Assembly: GCA_035529695.1 (NCBI GenBank)
Contig: DATKWD010000092.1
Location: 111,256-175,255, forward strand
Reading direction: 5' to 3'
Source of the DNA: DATKWD01 sp035529695
Lineage (GTDB): Bacteria > Actinomycetota > Acidimicrobiia > Acidimicrobiales > Salinilacustritrichaceae
Length of the DNA: 64,000 nucleotides
The notes under the pieces were generated by a model that was not told where the DNA came from, made no database searches, and saw nothing but the letters and a program-made list of their open reading frames with translations. Position numbers and translations under genes: made by a program. Below, one piece after another: positions 26,047 to 34,142 of the stretch (within the stretch, counting starts at the first letter, position 1; each line of letters begins with the position of its first letter).

Positions 26047-26363
26047 CAGTCGAGCGCCTCGGCGAGGAGTCCCTCGAACATGCGGTAGACCTGCGAGGCC
26101 TCGTCGAGGCGGGCGCCGATCTCGTCGAGGCCGTCGACCAGAAAGGCCAGGGCGAGGGCCCAACTCGCGCTGAACTGCCGACCGACCTCGGCATAGGACG
26201 GCGATCCGATGGCCCCGAGTTCGTCGGCGAGGTGCTCAGCATCGCTGCGGCGTGGTTCGAGGTCACGACCCAGCGAGTGGAACCGTTGCGCGCGCGCTTC
26301 GAGGTCGGCGGGATCGACGGCGAGGCACTCGGGCACGCGGGCGAGCGTGTCATGTAATTTCAA
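26043..26363 (-). CDS. small helical protein, likely partner of the WXG-type protein
   Basis: A 106-residue, mostly helical, acidic protein without membrane segments. Its size, helical hairpin pattern and translational coupling (GTGA overlap at 26043-26046) to the larger WXG-type gene suggest a type VII secretion partner, but it has no canonical WXG motif. The start is uncertain: TTG at 26363 is the longest, and GTG at 26336 is an alternative. The 5' region is unusually AT-rich, with TTGACA on the minus strand at about 26369-26374, so a promoter probably lies just upstream. Confidence 0.55.
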   Translation of the reverse strand: MKLHDTLARVPECLAVDPADLEARAQRFHSLGRDLEPRRSDAEHLADELGAIGSPSYAEVGRQFSASWALALAFLVDGLDEIGARLDEASQVYRMFEGLLAEALDW

Positions 26364-26391
26364 GTGATGTCAATAGGTTTCAGTTCTGCGG

Positions 26392-26397
26392 TAAGGT
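26392..26397 (+). promoter_or_regulatory. -10 box of a likely leaderless promoter
   Basis: TAAGGT, 6 bases before the TTG start of the LLM oxidoreductase gene; a weak -35 (TGTCAA) lies 18 bases further upstream. Confidence 0.45.
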
Positions 26398-26403
26398 GGC
26401 CCC

Positions 26404-27315
26404 TTGCGCCTTGGCATCTCGCTTTCGAGCACGCACCCCTCGTCCGATCACCGGGACGGTCCACAGCACATGATCGAGCGGGCTCGTGCGGCTGCGCGGG
26501 CCGACCTCGACCTGTTGAGCGTGGGCGACCATCACAGCACCGGTCCGTTCGCGTATGTCCAGAACGTCCCGATCATGGGCCGCCTCCTCGCCGAGTGGGG
26601 CGACGGACCGGTCGGCTGTCTGTTCCTGCTCCCGCTGTGGAACCCGCTGACCGTTGCCGAGCAGGTGGGGACCCTGGCTGCGATCGCCACCGGAGGTCCC
26701 TTCGTCATCCAGACGGGACTCGGTTCGGTCGAGCAGACTCAGGCCCTCGGGTTCGATCGCCGAGAGCGCGGCGCCCGGCTCGACGCGTCGATCGATCTCA
26801 TCAAGGCGCTGCTGGCGGGCGAGACCGTGTCAGACGAGCGCTGGGGGCTGCGCGACGTCGCCATCGCGCCGCTGCCACCCGAGGGCGTCGAATGGTGGAT
26901 CGGGGGCACCGCGCCGCGCGCCATCGAGCGCGCAGCCGCCAAGGGTGATGCGTGGTATTGCGATGCAGGGGCCGACGCCGATTGGGCCGCCGCTCAGATG
27001 CGGGTGTACCTGCAAGCGTGCGATCGCCTCGGCCGCGAGCCGGGCACCATGGCCATCCGCAAGGATGTGTTCATCGCCGAATCGCACGACGAAGCGTCCC
27101 GAGTCGGCGACGACCTCATCGCCGGCGGGTATCGCGGGATGAGCAGGGGCGCAGTGGCCTACGGCACCGCGGAATCGGTCGCCGAAGAGCTGGCGGTGTT
27201 CGGTGAGATCGGGTTCACCGACGTCACCATTCGAACCATGGCGGTGCCCCAGGACGTGGCGGTGACCTCGATCGAGCTCGCCGGCCGGGTCCGGCAGTTG
27301 TTGGCCTCGGCCTGA
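26404..27315 (+). CDS. LLM-class (luciferase-like) oxidoreductase
   Basis: A 303-residue TIM-barrel flavin- or F420-dependent oxidoreductase. It has the N-terminal RLGISLSSTHP strand, SVGDHHSTGP near residue 40, GLGSVEQT and the WWIGGTAPRAIERAAAKGDAW segment typical of the family. The cofactor could be F420 or FMN; actinobacterial members near acyl-CoA genes are mostly F420-type. The start is TTG, supported by a -10-like box 6 bases upstream. The next gene is an acyl-CoA dehydrogenase, 85 bases downstream and behind its own operator-like palindrome. Confidence 0.88.
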   Translation: MRLGISLSSTHPSSDHRDGPQHMIERARAAARADLDLLSVGDHHSTGPFAYVQNVPIMGRLLAEWGDGPVGCLFLLPLWNPLTVAEQVGTLAAIATGGPFVIQTGLGSVEQTQALGFDRRERGARLDASIDLIKALLAGETVSDERWGLRDVAIAPLPPEGVEWWIGGTAPRAIERAAAKGDAWYCDAGADADWAAAQMRVYLQACDRLGREPGTMAIRKDVFIAESHDEASRVGDDLIAGGYRGMSRGAVAYGTAESVAEELAVFGEIGFTDVTIRTMAVPQDVAVTSIELAGRVRQLLASA

Positions 27316-27368
27316 GCTCACCACCGAGTCCGAGATTGCCGGCCGGCCGCTGCGCCGAACTAGAAAAC

Positions 27369-27383
27369 CTGACGCTACGTCAG
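27369..27383. promoter_or_regulatory. palindromic operator candidate before acyl-CoA dehydrogenase
   Basis: CTGACG/CTA/CGTCAG is a perfect 6-3-6 palindrome 17 bases before the GTG start, just upstream of the ribosome binding site (GAGGGGA). TetR-family repressors that control acyl-CoA genes bind sites of this shape. No TetR gene is in the window. Confidence 0.45.
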
Positions 27384-27400
27384 ATCTTGAGGGGAACGCC

Positions 27401-28609
27401 GTGGACTTCCAGGAATCCGCCGAGTTGGCAGCCTTCCGAGGCGAGGCCCGGTCGTTCCTCGACCAGCACGCCAACCTACGTGCCGACAGGAATGCCGGCG
27501 AGCACCCGATGTCGAAGGCCCACGAAGCCCACATCGGCCCGGCGCGTGAGTGGCAGCGAACGCTGTCGGACCACGGCTGGGCGGGGATCACTTGGCCCGA
27601 GGGTTGGGGAGGCCGCGGGCTGAGCAGCAGCCACGAGTCGGTCTTCCTCGACGAGCAGGCCAAGTACGACGTGCCGGTCGGCCCCTACGTGGTCGCCATC
27701 GGCATGGTCGGTCCGACCCTCATCGAACACGGCACTGCCGAGCAGCAGCAACGATTTCTCCCCGCCATGCTCCGCGGCGAACACATCTGGTGCCAGCTGT
27801 TCAGTGAGCCCGCCGCCGGTTCCGACCTCGCAGCGCTCCGCACGTCCGCGGTCCGTGACGGCGACGAATTCGTGGTGAACGGACAGAAGGTCTGGACCTC
27901 AGGTGCGCATTTCAGCGATTGGGGCATCCTGCTCGTCCGCACCGACATCGATGCTCCCAAGCACCGTGGGATCACCTATCTCCTCGTCGACATGACGACC
28001 CCGGGTATCGACATCCGGCCTCTCGAGCAGATCAACCGAGCGGCTCACTTCAACGAGGTGTTCCTGACCGACGTCCGCATCCCCGTCGCCAACGTGGTCG
28101 GCGAGATCAACGGTGGCTGGGCGCCGACGATGACCACGCTGACCAGCGAACGTGGCGCCATCGGTGCCAGCCGGAGCGTTGGATGGGCCGACATCGAGCA
28201 ACTGGCGAAGGAGGTCGGCGTCATCCACGATCCGCTCATCCGGCAGGATCTGGCTCGGGCCTACACCCGGTTCGAGATCATGCGGTACCTCCGGATGCGG
28301 GTGCAGACGGCGAGCGAGCACCGAAGGCGGCCGGGCCCCGAGGCCATGGTCATCAAGTTGGCCTACTCGGAACGGATGGGCGAACAGGGCGACCTGGTCA
28401 TGAAGATGATGGGGGCCGAGGGCCTGTTGTTCGAGCCCGACGCTGCGCGCAACGCCTTCTGGCACCACCAGTTCCTCAGCCAGTGGTCATCGAGAATCGG
28501 GGGCGGCACCGATCAGGTCCAGCGCAACACCATCGGTGAGCGTGCGCTGGGGTTGCCCCGCGAACCCCGCCCCGACAAGGACGTGCCGTTTCGAGATCTG
28601 CCGAAGTGA
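27401..28609 (+). CDS. acyl-CoA dehydrogenase
   Basis: A 402-residue acyl-CoA dehydrogenase. The N-terminal helical domain (DFQESAELAAFRGEARSFL) is followed by LFSEPAAGSDLAAL and FVVNGQKVWTSGAHFSDW, and the C-terminal helical domain ends IGGGTDQVQRNTIGERALG. Length and the EVFLTDVRIP motif are normal for the family. It resembles sterol- or cyclic-acid-type FadE enzymes more than straight-chain ones, but that is an inference. GTG start with GAGGGGA about 8 bases upstream. It shares overall layout with the gene at 14610-15824 and is probably a separately regulated paralogue. Confidence 0.93.
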   Translation: MDFQESAELAAFRGEARSFLDQHANLRADRNAGEHPMSKAHEAHIGPAREWQRTLSDHGWAGITWPEGWGGRGLSSSHESVFLDEQAKYDVPVGPYVVAIGMVGPTLIEHGTAEQQQRFLPAMLRGEHIWCQLFSEPAAGSDLAALRTSAVRDGDEFVVNGQKVWTSGAHFSDWGILLVRTDIDAPKHRGITYLLVDMTTPGIDIRPLEQINRAAHFNEVFLTDVRIPVANVVGEINGGWAPTMTTLTSERGAIGASRSVGWADIEQLAKEVGVIHDPLIRQDLARAYTRFEIMRYLRMRVQTASEHRRRPGPEAMVIKLAYSERMGEQGDLVMKMMGAEGLLFEPDAARNAFWHHQFLSQWSSRIGGGTDQVQRNTIGERALGLPREPRPDKDVPFRDLPK

Positions 28610-28642
28610 CCGGGGCGGTTCTTCCCCGAGTCGCTCACCCGG

Positions 28643-28648
28643 TAGCCT
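28643..28648 (+). promoter_or_regulatory. -10 box before the DPxSGS/methyltransferase/sulfatase unit
   Basis: TAGCCT in a 98-base gap. A 5' leader of about 55 bases and a normal ribosome binding site follow, unlike the leaderless promoters elsewhere. Confidence 0.35.
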
Positions 28649-28707
28649 CACAGAGTTCAGATCGAATTCCTCGCGCCGTCACCTGGCACTTCCCCGGAGG
28701 CACATCC

Positions 28708-28887
28708 ATGTTGTCGTATCTCGATCCAGCCAGCGGGAGCATGCTCGCTCCGCTCATCGCAGGAGGGGTGGCCGGCATCGCCGTCGTCTTCAAGACCTTC
28801 CGATACCGCATCAAGTCGGTGTTCGGGTTCGGATCGAGCAAGACCGACGAGATCGCCGACGACAGTGCCGAGACTCCCTCGTCGTAG
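28708..28887 (+). CDS. tiny membrane protein with DPxSGS motif
   Basis: A 59-residue protein. It begins MLSYLDPASGSMLAP, passes through one membrane segment (LIAGGVAGIAVVF) and ends with a basic, then acidic, cytoplasmic tail. CGGAGG lies 7 bases before the ATG. Short proteins beginning with YLDPGSGS-like sequence are known next to methyltransferase and sulfatase/phosphodiesterase genes in many bacteria; the function is undescribed as far as I know. It is 31 bases before the methyltransferase gene, and the three genes form one unit. It is too short for standard gene finders and is easy to miss. Confidence 0.75.
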   Translation: MLSYLDPASGSMLAPLIAGGVAGIAVVFKTFRYRIKSVFGFGSSKTDEIADDSAETPSS

Positions 28888-28918
28888 GTGAGGCGCAGGT
28901 GCGCCTCGGTACCACCGC

Positions 28919-30328
28919 ATGAACCAAGCCTCCCCTGATCCCGGGTCGTTTCGCGACCCGATGAGTCGAGTGTTCGTCAGCCGCGACGCCGTTCTCAGGA
29001 CGCTCGATCCGACCGCCCTCGAGGACTTCGAGGCGCTCGCTGCCACGGACTTCTACGGTGCAGCGCTCGACGCAGGGTCGATCGTCGGCACGACCTTGAC
29101 CGACGTGGATCCTGCGACGCTCTCCTCCGACGCTGCCGCGGTGCTCCGACACGACCGGATCCCTTTTCTCTCATATCCCTACGAGTGGTCCTTCGAGATG
29201 CTCCGCGATGCAGCTGCTCTGCAGCTCGATCTCACCGCGGCTGCCCTCGCCGCCGACCTGACCACCAAGGACGCCAGTTCGTACAACGTGCAATTCGTCG
29301 GCTCACGCCCGACCTTCATCGATCTTGGTTCCTTCGAACGACTCCACGCGTCGGAGCCGTGGTACGGCTACCGCCAGTTCTGTCAGCTCTTCCTCTTTCC
29401 GCTGATGCTCCAGGCCTATCGGGACATGCCGTTCCAGCCGTGGCTGCGAGGTTCGATCGACGGCATCTCGCCGCTCGAAGCACGGGCCGCGATGTCGCGG
29501 TGGGACGTGATGGACCCGCGCAAGAAGGGCACTCTGGTGCACGTTGCCCTGCACGCCCGCGCCGAACGCAAGCACGCCGGTACCGACCGCGACGTCAAAG
29601 CCGATCTCGCCCGCGCGGGGTACAAGAAGGAGATCACGGTCGCCCAGGTCAAGGGCCTCCGCAAGATCGTCGATCGGCTTCGATGGCGGCGCTCGGACTC
29701 GGAGTGGTCGGACTACAGCGAACGTGGGCACTACTCCGATGCGGATCTCACGCAGAAGTCGGGGTTCGTGAAGTCGGTGACTGCGGAACGGTCCCGCGGC
29801 CTCGTTCTCGACCTCGGCGCCAACGACGGCTACTTCTCGCAGGTCGCGATCGACGGTGGCGCCGACTACGTCGTCGCCGTCGACGCCGACCCGCTCGTGA
29901 TCGACACGCTCTACCGGAGCCTCCGCGAGGCGGGCGAGCATCGGATCCTCCCCCTGACGATGAACCTGGCCAACCCGTCGCCCGGCACCGGATGGCGCGG
30001 CCGCGAACGCCAGGCGTTCTTCGAGCGTCGTCGTCCCGACCTCGTCCTCGCCTTGGCCGTGGTGCATCACCTCTCCATCTCGGCGAACGTGCCGCTCGAC
30101 GAGATCGTCGACCAGTTCGCCGACCTCGGAAGTGAGGTGGTCGTCGAGTTCCCTGGCCCCGACGACCCGATGGTGAAGCGACTGCTCCGGAACAAGCGCG
30201 AGGGAACCCATCGCGACTACACCGTCGAGCGGTTCGAGGCCGCGATCGCCCGAAGGTTCGACGTTCGTCGACGTGAAGAACTCCCGTCGGGAACCCGCAC
30301 CCTCTACCACGTCGTTCCCACCGGCTGA
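28919..30328 (+). CDS. SAM-dependent methyltransferase with kinase-like N-terminal region
   Basis: A 469-residue protein. The C-terminal domain (about 290-440) has the SAM-binding motif VLDLGANDGYFS, VVAVDADPLV and the LVLALAVVHHL segment. The first 230 residues are not a methyltransferase: DASSYNVQFVGSRPTFIDLGSFE near residue 120-145 resembles a protein-kinase catalytic loop plus DFG-like motif, as in some NoeA-type nodulation methyltransferases. Its substrate may be a surface sugar or lipid-linked intermediate. The stop is 9 bases before the sulfatase-like gene. Confidence 0.75.
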   Translation: MNQASPDPGSFRDPMSRVFVSRDAVLRTLDPTALEDFEALAATDFYGAALDAGSIVGTTLTDVDPATLSSDAAAVLRHDRIPFLSYPYEWSFEMLRDAAALQLDLTAAALAADLTTKDASSYNVQFVGSRPTFIDLGSFERLHASEPWYGYRQFCQLFLFPLMLQAYRDMPFQPWLRGSIDGISPLEARAAMSRWDVMDPRKKGTLVHVALHARAERKHAGTDRDVKADLARAGYKKEITVAQVKGLRKIVDRLRWRRSDSEWSDYSERGHYSDADLTQKSGFVKSVTAERSRGLVLDLGANDGYFSQVAIDGGADYVVAVDADPLVIDTLYRSLREAGEHRILPLTMNLANPSPGTGWRGRERQAFFERRRPDLVLALAVVHHLSISANVPLDEIVDQFADLGSEVVVEFPGPDDPMVKRLLRNKREGTHRDYTVERFEAAIARRFDVRRREELPSGTRTLYHVVPTG

Positions 30329-30337
30329 GAGCCGAGC

Positions 30338-32521
30338 ATGGTCGCGACCGAGCCGTCCCCCGATTCGACGCTGGGTCGGCTGCGGCTGCGCATCGGCTTC
30401 GGCCGCCTCGTACGAGAGTCGTTGCTCCCGATCGTGGCGGTGTCGGGCCTGGCGATCGCCCAGCCACTGCTCGATCTGTTCGGATCGAATGCGGAGTTCT
30501 TCGTGGCGGCCCAACTGAGCAAGACCGAGATCGCCGTGTTCGCGCTGGCCGCAGTCGTCGTCGTGCCTGCCGTGCTGTTCGGATTGGTCCTCCTCGTCGC
30601 TGCGGTGGCCGGCCAGAAGCCGGCCGAGATGCTCACGCACGTCCTGGTGGGAGTTCTCGCCTTCGTGCTCGGCATGACCGCGGCCCGCCAGTTCGGTGCC
30701 GACAGCACGGTGCTGCCGCTCCTCGTCGCACTTGGCGTGGCTGGGACGGTCACGTTCTTTCGTCTGCGGTCGAGCGGCTTTCGCCAGGCGATTCGCTACC
30801 TCAGTGCCGCGCCCGTCTTCTTCCTCGCACTGTTCTTCTTCGGCTCGCCCACGTCGGACCTGCTGTTCAGTGCCGAGGCATCGGTGGCGGCAGGGGTGAC
30901 GATCGAGAACCCGGCGCCGATCGTGTTCATCGTCGCCGACGAGCTCCCGATGGCGTCGCTGCTGCGACCTGACGGCACGATCAACGCGGAACGATTCCCC
31001 AACATGGCTCGACTCGCCTCGAACAGCACGCTGTACCGGAACACGACCTCGGTGTCACCGAACACCCCGCTGTCGGTGCCGACCATCCTCGACGGCAAGT
31101 TTCCGCCCGACCACGGCCTGCCGACATCCGCCGATCACCCCGAGAACCTCTTCACGATGCTCGGTGCGTCCTACGACATGTCGGTGACCGAAGCGGTGAC
31201 CGATCTGTGCCCGGGCGAGAACTGCGAAGACCCGTTCGCAGCTGTGCCGGAGAGTCCGTCGAGCCGCCTCAGCGACGCCCTGAGTGACGCGGCGGTGGTC
31301 TACGGGCACGCAAGTCTGCCGCGCCGGTTCCGGAACGATCTTCCTGCGGTCGATCAGAGCTGGGGCGACTTCATCGACACCGAACCCGACGTGCTCGATC
31401 CCGGTGCCGAACCGACGACTGTCAACCCGCCACCCAGCGGGGAGACGACACGAGAGTTCATGGCGCGGGTCCGCGAGGAGAACCGCGCCGGGAGGCCGAC
31501 CCTTCAGGGCGAGACCCTCCGGCAGGCACTCGGTACGCCGCCCACCGGTGATCATGAGCTGCTGTTCGTCCACGAGGTCTTCCCGCACTTCCCGTGGACG
31601 CGGACGCCGTCGGGTGCCGTGTACGACAGCCGCGGGGGCCCGCCCGGCCTGCTCGAGGACTACGGGTGGAACGACGACTTCCTGATGGTCCAGGCTCAGC
31701 AGCGGCACCTTCTGCAGCTGGGATATCTCGATCGGATCGTCGGCGAGCTCATCGACACGATGACGGCCGAAGGCACGTGGGACGACGCGCTGGTGGTCCT
31801 GACCGCCGACCACGGCATCGCCTTCAACCCCGACGACTTCTCTCGTGCGCCAACTGCGACCAACATCCAGGAGGTCTACCGGGTCCCGCTGTTCATCAAG
31901 GCGCCCGACCAGACACGAGGCGCGATCGACGACGACCTCGCGCGGACGATCGACATCGTGCCCACGATCGTCGATCTGCTTGGCGTCGACACCGAGTTCG
32001 TCTTCGATGGGGTCTCGCTCGAGAGCGACGAGCGAGCCGACACGCAGAGCATCGTCTACCCCAATGGCCCCCGCGAGGTGGGCGGCGGAACGCCCGATGT
32101 GCTGGCCCTCGCCGAGCGGAACCAGTTCCGATTCCCGACCGGCGACGACTGGCGAGCCGTGGTCGCCGTCGGGCCCTACGGCGGCCTCGTGGGCACGCCG
32201 GTGGCCGATCTCGCTCCGGCGACGGGCGCTCCGGTCGGCTGGACGGTCAACGACGACGGCGCACTCGCATCGGTCGACCTCGACAGTGGGGCGATTCCGA
32301 TCCTGCTCACGTGCAGCCTGTCGGGCGCGCCGGATTCGGGTGAGTTGCTCGTCGCGCTCAACGGGGTCGTCGCGGGCGCGGTCGGACGCGAGGGCGACGA
32401 GGGGTGTTCGTTCCTCGTCGACGAGACGCTGTTCGTCCAGGGGCCGAACACGGTCGAGCTCCTGGCGGTCGATGGCGATCCGCTGGACCCGCAGGTGGTC
32501 GTCCTCGCCACGGCCTCCTGA
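30338..32521 (+). CDS. membrane-anchored sulfatase-like protein
   Basis: A 727-residue protein with about five membrane segments in residues 25-190 and a large extracytoplasmic alkaline-phosphatase-superfamily domain. That domain has IVFIVADELPMASLL near residue 190-205, SNSTLYRNTTSVSPNTPLSVPTI (nucleophile region) and VVLTADHGIAFN (metal-binding). These positions match sulfatases and phosphoglycerol or lipid phosphotransferases such as LtaS/OpgB. The nucleophile could be Thr or Ser in the NTTSVSPNT stretch; there is no obvious sulfatase Cys/Ser-x-Pro-x-Arg. A phosphoethanolamine- or phosphoglycerol-transfer role to a surface glycan is more likely than sulfate ester cleavage. Confidence 0.75.
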   Translation: MVATEPSPDSTLGRLRLRIGFGRLVRESLLPIVAVSGLAIAQPLLDLFGSNAEFFVAAQLSKTEIAVFALAAVVVVPAVLFGLVLLVAAVAGQKPAEMLTHVLVGVLAFVLGMTAARQFGADSTVLPLLVALGVAGTVTFFRLRSSGFRQAIRYLSAAPVFFLALFFFGSPTSDLLFSAEASVAAGVTIENPAPIVFIVADELPMASLLRPDGTINAERFPNMARLASNSTLYRNTTSVSPNTPLSVPTILDGKFPPDHGLPTSADHPENLFTMLGASYDMSVTEAVTDLCPGENCEDPFAAVPESPSSRLSDALSDAAVVYGHASLPRRFRNDLPAVDQSWGDFIDTEPDVLDPGAEPTTVNPPPSGETTREFMARVREENRAGRPTLQGETLRQALGTPPTGDHELLFVHEVFPHFPWTRTPSGAVYDSRGGPPGLLEDYGWNDDFLMVQAQQRHLLQLGYLDRIVGELIDTMTAEGTWDDALVVLTADHGIAFNPDDFSRAPTATNIQEVYRVPLFIKAPDQTRGAIDDDLARTIDIVPTIVDLLGVDTEFVFDGVSLESDERADTQSIVYPNGPREVGGGTPDVLALAERNQFRFPTGDDWRAVVAVGPYGGLVGTPVADLAPATGAPVGWTVNDDGALASVDLDSGAIPILLTCSLSGAPDSGELLVALNGVVAGAVGREGDEGCSFLVDETLFVQGPNTVELLAVDGDPLDPQVVVLATAS

Positions 32522-32532
32522 TGTCGGCTGGT

Positions 32533-33984
32533 TCAGCCGAACTGCTCGCGTAGCTCGCGTTTCTGGATCTTCCCGCTCGCGTTCACGGGGAGCGACTCGA
32601 CGAATTCGATGCGGCGGGGCTTCTTGTACGACGCCAGTCGCGACCGGCAATGATCGATCAGGTCGGCGGCGGTCGTATGGTGCCCGGCTCGCACGACGAC
32701 CACGGCCGTGATCGCCTCGCCCCATCGCGCCTCAGGCGTTCCGATCACTGCCACCTCGGCCACCGACGGGTGTGCCTGCAGCACGTCCTCCACCTCGCGC
32801 GAGCTGACGTTCTCGCCGCCGGTCACCACGAGGTCCTTCTTGCGGTCGATGATCGAAAGGAGGCCCTCGTCGTCGATCCGGCCGATGTCGCCGGTCCGAA
32901 ACCAGCCGTCGTCGGTGAACGCGGCGCTGGTCGTCTCGGGATCGTTCCAGTAGCCGGCCATGACCTGGTCGCCCCGGACCTCGATCTCACCGTCGTCGGC
33001 GAGGCGGACGGCCGCCAGCGGTCCGGGCCGCCCTGCGGAAGCGAGGAGGTGCTCTTCGCCGACGGCGGCGCGGCGATGCAGCCGGGCGTCGAGGAACACG
33101 GCGTTTCCCGACAGCTCGGTCATTCCGTATCCCTGGGCGAAGTCGCAGTCCAGGCGGTCGAGCCCGCGTCGGAGCACCTCGACCGGGATCGCCGACGCTC
33201 CGTATCCGATGCTGCGGAGCGTTCCGAGGCGGCGTGCGTCGAAGCTCGGATCGTCGAGCAGCGCGGCGATCATCGTCGGGGCCAACGAGATCGTCGTCGC
33301 TCGGTGTCGATCGATGGCATCGACGACCGCGGCTGGGTCGAACCGCTCGAGCAGGACCACCGGTCGAGCGTGGAGGTGCTGGATCAACACGTTGTAGGCG
33401 GCCACGTGGCACAGGGGGAACGGGAAGACATAGACGTCATCGAGTCGAACCGGGCGGCCGATCGACGCGTTGATGACCCCGGCGAGCAGCGACCGGTGGG
33501 TCAGCACCGCACCCTTCGGGCGCCCGGTCGTGCCACTGGTGAAGATGATCCAGGCCGGGTCTCGCTCGTCTGAGGGTCGGGGTGCGACAAGGGTCTCGGC
33601 GACGTCCGTCGCCTCGGCGAGGTCGGCCCACGACAACGTCGAGGTTCCGCCGATCTGTTCCAGCAGGTCGGTCTGACCGAGGACGAGACAGGTGTCGGTT
33701 CGTTCGAGCTGATCGGCCCACTCGGTCGGGTGGAGCCGCTGGTTCAGGAGCACGAGCACCACGCCGGCCAGCGAGGCCGCCGCGAACAGGGTCACGTAGT
33801 CGGTCGTGTTGTGGCTGAGCACCGCAATCCGATCACCGGGCCCAGTCCGTGCGGCGAGCACCGTGGCCATCCGGCGCGCCCGGTCATCGAGGTCGCCGAA
33901 GTCGAGCGCGACGTCTTCGAACACGATCGCGGTCTCGGCGGGGTCACGCCGTGCGGCGAACTCGACGATCTCGTGGATCAGCAC
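32533..33984 (-). CDS. acyl-CoA ligase (AMP-forming)
   Basis: A 483-residue ANL-superfamily ligase. IIFTSGTTGRPKGAVLTH (P-loop), QGYGMTELSGNAV, DDGWFRTGDIG, IDRKKDLVVTGGENVSSREVED and LPVNASGKIQKRELR with the catalytic Lys are all present. It activates an unknown carboxylic acid. The GTG at 33984 is preferred because a TACGAT box lies 6 bases upstream and the longer frame has no homology. It converges with the sulfatase-like gene. Confidence 0.92.
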   Translation of the reverse strand: MLIHEIVEFAARRDPAETAIVFEDVALDFGDLDDRARRMATVLAARTGPGDRIAVLSHNTTDYVTLFAAASLAGVVLVLLNQRLHPTEWADQLERTDTCLVLGQTDLLEQIGGTSTLSWADLAEATDVAETLVAPRPSDERDPAWIIFTSGTTGRPKGAVLTHRSLLAGVINASIGRPVRLDDVYVFPFPLCHVAAYNVLIQHLHARPVVLLERFDPAAVVDAIDRHRATTISLAPTMIAALLDDPSFDARRLGTLRSIGYGASAIPVEVLRRGLDRLDCDFAQGYGMTELSGNAVFLDARLHRRAAVGEEHLLASAGRPGPLAAVRLADDGEIEVRGDQVMAGYWNDPETTSAAFTDDGWFRTGDIGRIDDEGLLSIIDRKKDLVVTGGENVSSREVEDVLQAHPSVAEVAVIGTPEARWGEAITAVVVVRAGHHTTAADLIDHCRSRLASYKKPRRIEFVESLPVNASGKIQKRELREQFG

Positions 33985-33990
33985 GCTTCG

Positions 33991-33996
33991 ATCGTA
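33991..33996 (-). promoter_or_regulatory. -10 box of a likely leaderless promoter
   Basis: TACGAT (minus strand), 6 bases before the GTG of the acyl-CoA ligase gene at 33984. Confidence 0.4.
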
Positions 33997-34142
33997 GGGA
34001 CGCCAGGGCGCCGCACGTGCAGTTGCGTCGGTGCCCGGCTCAACCCGGAGTGCAGGCGTCCGATGAGGTCGCGCGGAAGCCGGCGACGTCTTCGACCCGC
34101 GCCGCGGCGGGCACGACCGCATCACGCGCCGGCCCGCTCACG

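Noticed and set aside
34010..34142. Small gene between the acyl-CoA ligase and prolyl oligopeptidase genes
   Set aside because: A 33-codon minus frame exists but has no start signal or similarity; the gap is probably only 3' and promoter sequence.
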